A stretch of DNA of 8,375 bases from Eubacterium sp. (GTDB lineage: Bacteria > Bacillota > Clostridia > Lachnospirales > Lachnospiraceae). The notes beneath the pieces are model-generated. The model did no database searches and was not told the DNA's origin. It saw only the letters and a program-made list of their open reading frames with translations. This document shows positions 5,280 to 8,375 of this stretch, in pieces (within the stretch, counting starts at the first letter, position 1; each line of letters starts with the position of its first letter). Location: NCBI GenBank assembly GCA_020844525.1, contig JAJGAH010000087.1, forward strand, positions 1-8,375, in the 5' to 3' direction. The translations under genes and the position numbers were made by a program.

Positions 5280-5606
5280 ATGAAGATGATCAAGGCTATT
5301 GTCAGACCGGAAAAAGCAGCATTGGTTTTGGATCAGTTAGGGAATGCCGGGTTCCGTGCAGCGACAAAATTCAGCATTCTTGGAAGAGGAAAACAGAGAG
5401 GTTTAAAGGTCGAGGATATCTATTATGATGAGATCCCGAAAGAGATGCTGATGCTGGTTGTCGAGGATGCAGATGCGGAGAAGGTGGTCAGCATTATTTC
5501 TGATACTGCCAGAACAAAGGATGAAGGATATTTTGGTGATGGAAAAATCTTTGTACAGGATGTAGAGAGGGCAATTACTATCAGTGCCGGAAAAGAAGAG
5601 CTTTGA
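5280..5606 (+). CDS. PII-family nitrogen regulator, NifI1-like
   Basis: A 108-residue trimeric signal protein expected to bind ATP/ADP and 2-oxoglutarate and to control a partner protein by contact. It opens with MKMIKAIVRPEK. Between residues 35 and 62 it has GRGKQRG, with Gln39 at the position that contacts Mg-ATP/2-oxoglutarate in GlnB, followed by VEDIYYDEIPKEML, a T-loop about four residues shorter than in GlnB. GYFGDGKIFV (83-92) is the conserved nucleotide-binding stretch. The short T-loop and the MLMLVVEDAD block resemble NifI1 rather than GlnB/GlnK, and the classical GlnB uridylylation context around Tyr51 is not preserved. AGGAGG lies 9 bases before the ATG at 5280; the next ATG (5286) is too far away. 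The frame happens to be open upstream to 5067, but without a better start. The next PII gene follows after 13 bases. Confidence 0.92.
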   Translation: MKMIKAIVRPEKAALVLDQLGNAGFRAATKFSILGRGKQRGLKVEDIYYDEIPKEMLMLVVEDADAEKVVSIISDTARTKDEGYFGDGKIFVQDVERAITISAGKEEL

Positions 5607-5619
5607 GGAGGAAACAGGC

Positions 5620-5976
5620 ATGAAGGAAATCATGATTATTGTCAGACCCCGAAGATATTTTAAAACAAAGGAAATTCTCAGTGAGCACCGGTTTTATGCA
5701 ATGAGCACAAAGGAAGTGCTGGGGAGAGGCAAAAATACCGTCAAATATATGTCGGCGGATGAAAAGGCAACATATGATGCCGCATATGAAAATTCTCTTG
5801 TAGCCAAGAAAATGATTGAAATGGTTGTGCCGGACAAGGACGTGGATGAAGTCGTCCGCCTGGTGCTGCAGGTAAATCAGAGTGGTAACGAGGGAGACGG
5901 AAAGATATTTGTTCTTCCTGTTAACAATAGTTTCCGTATTCATACCGGTGAGAGCGGCGATGATGCATTGATTTAA
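5620..5976 (+). CDS. PII-family nitrogen regulator, NifI2-like
   Basis: A 118-residue PII paralogue, expected to form a complex with its neighbour as NifI1 and NifI2 do. It starts MKEIMIIVRPRRYFKTKE, keeps VLGRGK (33-38), and ends GNEGDGKIFVLPV (89-101) then RIHTGESGDDALI, the NifI2-type C-terminus. Two features stand out: position 39 is Asn where GlnB-type proteins have Gln, and the T-loop (about 37-63) is long and acidic/Tyr-rich (KYMSADEKATYDAAYEN). GAGGAGG lies 8 bases before the ATG at 5620, which settles the start over an in-frame ATG at 5584 that lies inside the preceding gene. In known nif operons this pair lies between nifH and nifD and controls nitrogenase. Here the next gene, 32 bases on, is an ABC permease, so the likely target is the transporter or a partner enzyme. 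Confidence 0.9.
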   Translation: MKEIMIIVRPRRYFKTKEILSEHRFYAMSTKEVLGRGKNTVKYMSADEKATYDAAYENSLVAKKMIEMVVPDKDVDEVVRLVLQVNQSGNEGDGKIFVLPVNNSFRIHTGESGDDALI

Positions 5977-5998
5977 TATGGTGCATTGATTAATGAGG
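5964..5998 (+). repeat. Imperfect tandem duplication over the end of the second PII gene
   Basis: TGCATTGATT occurs at 5964-5973 and 5982-5991, an 18-base period. The first copy continues TAAT and the second AAT, having one T less. The first copy holds the stop codon of the PII gene (5974-5976); the second leads into the ribosome binding site of the permease gene. It looks like a small slippage duplication. Confidence 0.6.
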
Positions 5999-6008
5999 TG
6001 GTGTTTTG

Positions 6009-6806
6009 ATGAAGCAGAAAACTGACAGAGGCGACTTCCGCCTACGTAAGGAAATTACACACAAGCGGTATACCACAATAGCGATTATTACGTTCGTGGT
6101 GATTTTTGCTGCATGGGAGATTGCGGCAGCCAGCGGCCAGGTAAAATCGTTATTTTTACCATCACCGGTCAAGGTTGTTCAGGACCTTATTGATAAGGCC
6201 ATAGATGGATCACTGTGGACGGACATGGGTTACAGCGTATACCGTGTCACGATGGGATTTTTGCTTTCTGTAGTGCTTGGAGTTCCACTTGGAATCCTTG
6301 CAGGAAGCTTCAAAAAAGCAGAAGCAGTGATTGCTCCTATATGTGAGTTTATCCGTTATATGCCTGTACCAGCCTTCGTACCACTTGTTATGGTATGGTG
6401 CGGAATTGGAGAAACCGCCAAAATTGTAATCGTATTTCTCGGATGTTTTTTCCAGCTGGTATTGATGATTGCGGATGACACAATGTCTGTTTCGGATGAT
6501 CTTCTTTCTTCTGCCTATACGCTTGGGACAGGCCGCTGGACGACCATCACAAAGGTTTTGATTCCGGCTATGGCTCCGAAAATGATGCTGACACTCCGTA
6601 TGATGATCGGATGGGGCTGGACATATCTGACTGTTGCAGAGCTGGTAGCTTCTAATTCAGGACTTGGTTATTCTATTCTGAGAGCACAAAGATTTATGCA
6701 TACGCAAAGTATCTTCTCCGGAATTCTGGTCATCGGCCTTCTTGGCCTTCTGACCGACAGGCTTTTTGCATTGGCGATTAAAAAGCTTTTTCCATGGGCA
6801 GATTGA
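6009..6806 (+). CDS. NitT/TauT-type ABC transporter permease
   Basis: A 265-residue integral membrane subunit of the SsuC/TauC/NrtB class that forms the translocation path. The first membrane segment is about 22-43 (IAIITFVVIFAAWEIAA). GFLLSVVLGVPLGILAGSF starts the transport domain, followed by several further hydrophobic segments. The EAA coupling loop is recognisable around 168-187 (SAYTLGTGRWTTITKVLIPA), with the conserved Gly and I-x-L-P-A pattern that docks onto the ATPase. VAELVASNSGLGY near the end is typical of the family. GAGGTGG lies 7 bases before ATG 6009; a TTG one codon earlier is not needed. The gene shares an operon with the PII pair upstream and the ATPase 106 bases downstream. 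Substrate class cannot be read from the permease. Confidence 0.94.
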   Translation: MKQKTDRGDFRLRKEITHKRYTTIAIITFVVIFAAWEIAAASGQVKSLFLPSPVKVVQDLIDKAIDGSLWTDMGYSVYRVTMGFLLSVVLGVPLGILAGSFKKAEAVIAPICEFIRYMPVPAFVPLVMVWCGIGETAKIVIVFLGCFFQLVLMIADDTMSVSDDLLSSAYTLGTGRWTTITKVLIPAMAPKMMLTLRMMIGWGWTYLTVAELVASNSGLGYSILRAQRFMHTQSIFSGILVIGLLGLLTDRLFALAIKKLFPWAD

Positions 6807-6912
6807 TAAAGCCAGAGTACTTTCCGGTCATTGAAAAGTATTTACCAGGGAAATGCAGGGAATTTACAAAGGGACTGGATCGTATGCTGCATATCCGAGG
6901 AGGAACAGGATT

Positions 6913-7752
6913 ATGACACAAAAACAGGTACTGCAGGATGATCATACAGGACGCCCGCTGACAGCGCATGTCGCCAGCAGCAAGATCATGGCAGATAACA
7001 TTGATAAGATTTATACAGACGGGAAAAAGCAGACTTTGGCACTGAAGCAGGTAAGCATTGACATAAAGGATAATGATTTCTGCTGTATTGTAGGTCCGTC
7101 CGGATGTGGTAAATCCACACTGCTTCGTATGCTTGCCGGACTGGATTTTCCTACAAAGGGAAAAATCATTATTGACGACCGACAGGTTACCGGACCGGGA
7201 CCGGACAGGGGAATGGTTTTTCAGACCTATACACTTTTTCCCTGGATGTCTGTGGAGGACAATATCAAATTCGGTCTGAAGCTGAAAAAAATGCCAAAGG
7301 ACCAGCAGCAGGAAATTGCAGACCGTTATTTGAAGATTATCGGGCTGCAGAAATTTGCCAAAGCGTATCCAAAGGAGCTTTCCGGAGGAATGAAACAGAG
7401 AGTCGCCATTGCCAGAGCTCTGGCCAATCAGCCCGAGGTTCTGCTGATGGATGAACCATTTGGAGCGCTGGATCCCCACACAAAAGCAATGATGCAGCTG
7501 CTGCTTCGTGAGATCTGGGAACAGGAACATCCTACTGTGGTGTTCATTACACATGATATTGATGAGGCTGTTTTCCTTGCAAATAAAATTTATGTCATGT
7601 CTGCCAGACCGGGACGCGTCATAAAGGATGTTGAGGTAAGACTTCCGCATAAGAGAGAACTGGGACTGAAGGACACGCCGGAATTTATTCAGATCAGAAA
7701 AAACATTAATAATCTTCTTTACAGTTCTGATGATGAGGAGGCAGAGGCGTGA
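6913..7752 (+). CDS. NitT/TauT-type ABC transporter ATP-binding protein
   Basis: A 279-residue ATPase of the SsuB/TauB/NrtD class that powers the importer from the cytoplasmic side. All the catalytic motifs are intact: Walker A GPSGCGKST (61-69), Q-loop VFQTYTLFPWMSVEDN, signature LSGGMKQR (156-163), Walker B LLMDEP (177-182, Glu181 catalytic), D-loop GALDP, and H-loop with His214 (FITHD). The start at 6913 is preferred because GAGGAGG lies 9 bases upstream. An in-frame ATG at 6853 has no ribosome binding site and would add 20 residues, including part of that Shine-Dalgarno sequence. The roughly 33 residues before the ABC domain are somewhat longer than usual. Its stop overlaps the start of the alcohol dehydrogenase gene. 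There is no fused regulatory domain of the NrtC type, so control by the PII pair would have to act directly. Confidence 0.95.
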   Translation: MTQKQVLQDDHTGRPLTAHVASSKIMADNIDKIYTDGKKQTLALKQVSIDIKDNDFCCIVGPSGCGKSTLLRMLAGLDFPTKGKIIIDDRQVTGPGPDRGMVFQTYTLFPWMSVEDNIKFGLKLKKMPKDQQQEIADRYLKIIGLQKFAKAYPKELSGGMKQRVAIARALANQPEVLLMDEPFGALDPHTKAMMQLLLREIWEQEHPTVVFITHDIDEAVFLANKIYVMSARPGRVIKDVEVRLPHKRELGLKDTPEFIQIRKNINNLLYSSDDEEAEA

Positions 7753-8375
7753 AAGGTTTTCGAATGGTTTTCACTGGAACCTCTTATTTTGGAGCCGGAG
7801 CCAGAGAAAATATCCTGACTGAGGTAACAAAAAGAAATTTCAGAAGGGCCCTGTTTGTTACGGATCCTGGTATTGAAGCCTGTGGGATTGCTGGTAAGGT
7901 CAGGAATGTTCTGGATACAGGGAATATCCCATATGCCACCTTTTCAGACATAAAACCCAATCCTACGATTGAGAATGTCCTGGATGGACTGAGAGCGTGG
8001 GAAGCAAGCCAGGCGGATTTTCTGATCGCTGTCGGCGGAGGCTCTGTTATTGATACTGCGGAAGCTGTCTCCATTCTGGCAAATAATCCTGAGAATCGGG
8101 ATGTGGTTTCTTTAGAGGGTATGGATAAAAACCGCAGACCAGGGGTTCCGGTCATTGCAGTCCCGACGACTGCGGGAACAGGATCAGAAACGACCATGGA
8201 TTTCGTAATTACAAACACAGCACAGAAAAGGAAAATGGCATGTATGAGTTCTACTGGCGTTCCGGTTGCTGCGATTCTGGATACAGAATTGATGGCAGGT
8301 ATGCCGCCAGGAATGACGGCGGCGACAGGTATGGATGCCCTGACACACGCTGTGGAGTCCTATCTGGCCAAAGGA
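7749..8375 (+). CDS. Iron-containing alcohol dehydrogenase (N-terminal 209 residues, runs off the window)
   Basis: An NAD(P)-dependent group III alcohol dehydrogenase interconverting an alcohol and an aldehyde or ketone. The dinucleotide-binding motif GGGSVID spans 96-102. PTTAGTGSE (139-147) is the family signature. GMDALTH supplies D196 and H200, the first two metal ligands, at the same numbers as in E. coli FucO. The other two histidines would lie beyond the window. The GTG start at 7749 is supported by GAGGAGG 7 bases upstream and by the GTGA overlap with the ATPase stop, which implies translational coupling. An in-frame ATG five codons later lacks such a site. Possible roles include acetaldehyde reduction as in EutG, or another amino-alcohol-derived aldehyde. 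Substrate unknown. Confidence 0.93.
   Translation, partial: MKGFRMVFTGTSYFGAGARENILTEVTKRNFRRALFVTDPGIEACGIAGKVRNVLDTGNIPYATFSDIKPNPTIENVLDGLRAWEASQADFLIAVGGGSVIDTAEAVSILANNPENRDVVSLEGMDKNRRPGVPVIAVPTTAGTGSETTMDFVITNTAQKRKMACMSSTGVPVAAILDTELMAGMPPGMTAATGMDALTHAVESYLAKG

Noticed and set aside
5280..5976. Part of a nitrogen fixation operon
   Set aside because: No nifH, nifD, nifK or assembly genes flank the PII pair within the window; both neighbours are regulator and transporter genes.
6853..6912. Earlier ATG at 6853 for the ABC ATPase
   Set aside because: There is no ribosome binding site upstream, and the strong GAGGAGG at 6897-6903 lies just before ATG 6913.
6778..7650. Long minus-strand reading frame opposite the ATPase
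   Set aside because: Its translation has no recognisable domain, and it is the antisense shadow of a clear ABC ATPase with all motifs intact.
1..8375. CRISPR arrays, tRNA or rRNA genes, insertion sequences, phage genes
   Set aside because: No regularly spaced repeats, cloverleaf-like sequences, transposase motifs or phage proteins were seen on either strand.

Overview
The window looks like a piece of a low-to-mid GC anaerobic Firmicute chromosome, most likely from a Clostridia/Lachnospiraceae-type organism. The reasons are strong AGGAGG/GAGGAGG ribosome binding sites, U-tailed intrinsic terminators, an ethanolamine-utilization gene (eutA), and a pair of NifI-type PII proteins, a subfamily known from anaerobes. 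This placement is inferred from gene content, not from a marker gene. TAA, TAG and TGA all serve as stops at the ends of intact genes, so the standard bacterial code applies.

Layout. Positions 1-465 on the minus strand hold the 5' third of eutA, the reactivase of ethanolamine ammonia-lyase. A divergent intergenic region (466-744) carries a promoter for each direction and an intrinsic terminator in the eutA leader. Everything after it is on the plus strand: an arginase/agmatinase-family ureohydrolase (745-1695); a terminator (1723-1767); a NitT/TauT-type substrate-binding lipoprotein interrupted by one in-frame TGA (1802-2908); a LicA/choline-kinase-like phosphotransferase (2955-3809); a PucR/CdaR-type regulator (3844-5070); a 209-base control region with clustered TGTGC/GCACA half-sites, a promoter and a terminator; two PII proteins resembling NifI1 and NifI2 (5280-5606, 5620-5976); a NitT/TauT-type permease (6009-6806); its ATPase (6913-7752); and the first 209 codons of an iron-containing alcohol dehydrogenase (7749-8375), overlapping the ATPase gene by 4 bases.

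How the parts may work together (inference). A small nitrogen-containing compound would be imported by the three-part ABC transporter and a guanidino group hydrolysed by the ureohydrolase. The PII pair would sense 2-oxoglutarate/ATP/ADP and gate the transporter or a partner enzyme. The PucR protein would control transcription. The kinase and alcohol dehydrogenase hint that the carbon part is an amino alcohol or a related aldehyde/alcohol, which fits the neighbouring eutA. The substrate cannot be read from sequence. No nitrogenase structural genes are present, so the NifI-like pair is outside its best-known context.

Most notable: (i) the NifI1/NifI2-like pair embedded in an ABC-transporter/ureohydrolase locus; (ii) a single TGA at a position where this substrate-binding family commonly has Trp, in an otherwise intact gene; (iii) all three intrinsic terminators lie 20-70 bases upstream of a start codon, and each can instead form a small hairpin with an A-N-N-G-N-N hexaloop using its own 5' arm. 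That is the layout of ANTAR (EutV-like) antitermination targets, although a convincing upstream partner hairpin was not found for any of them.
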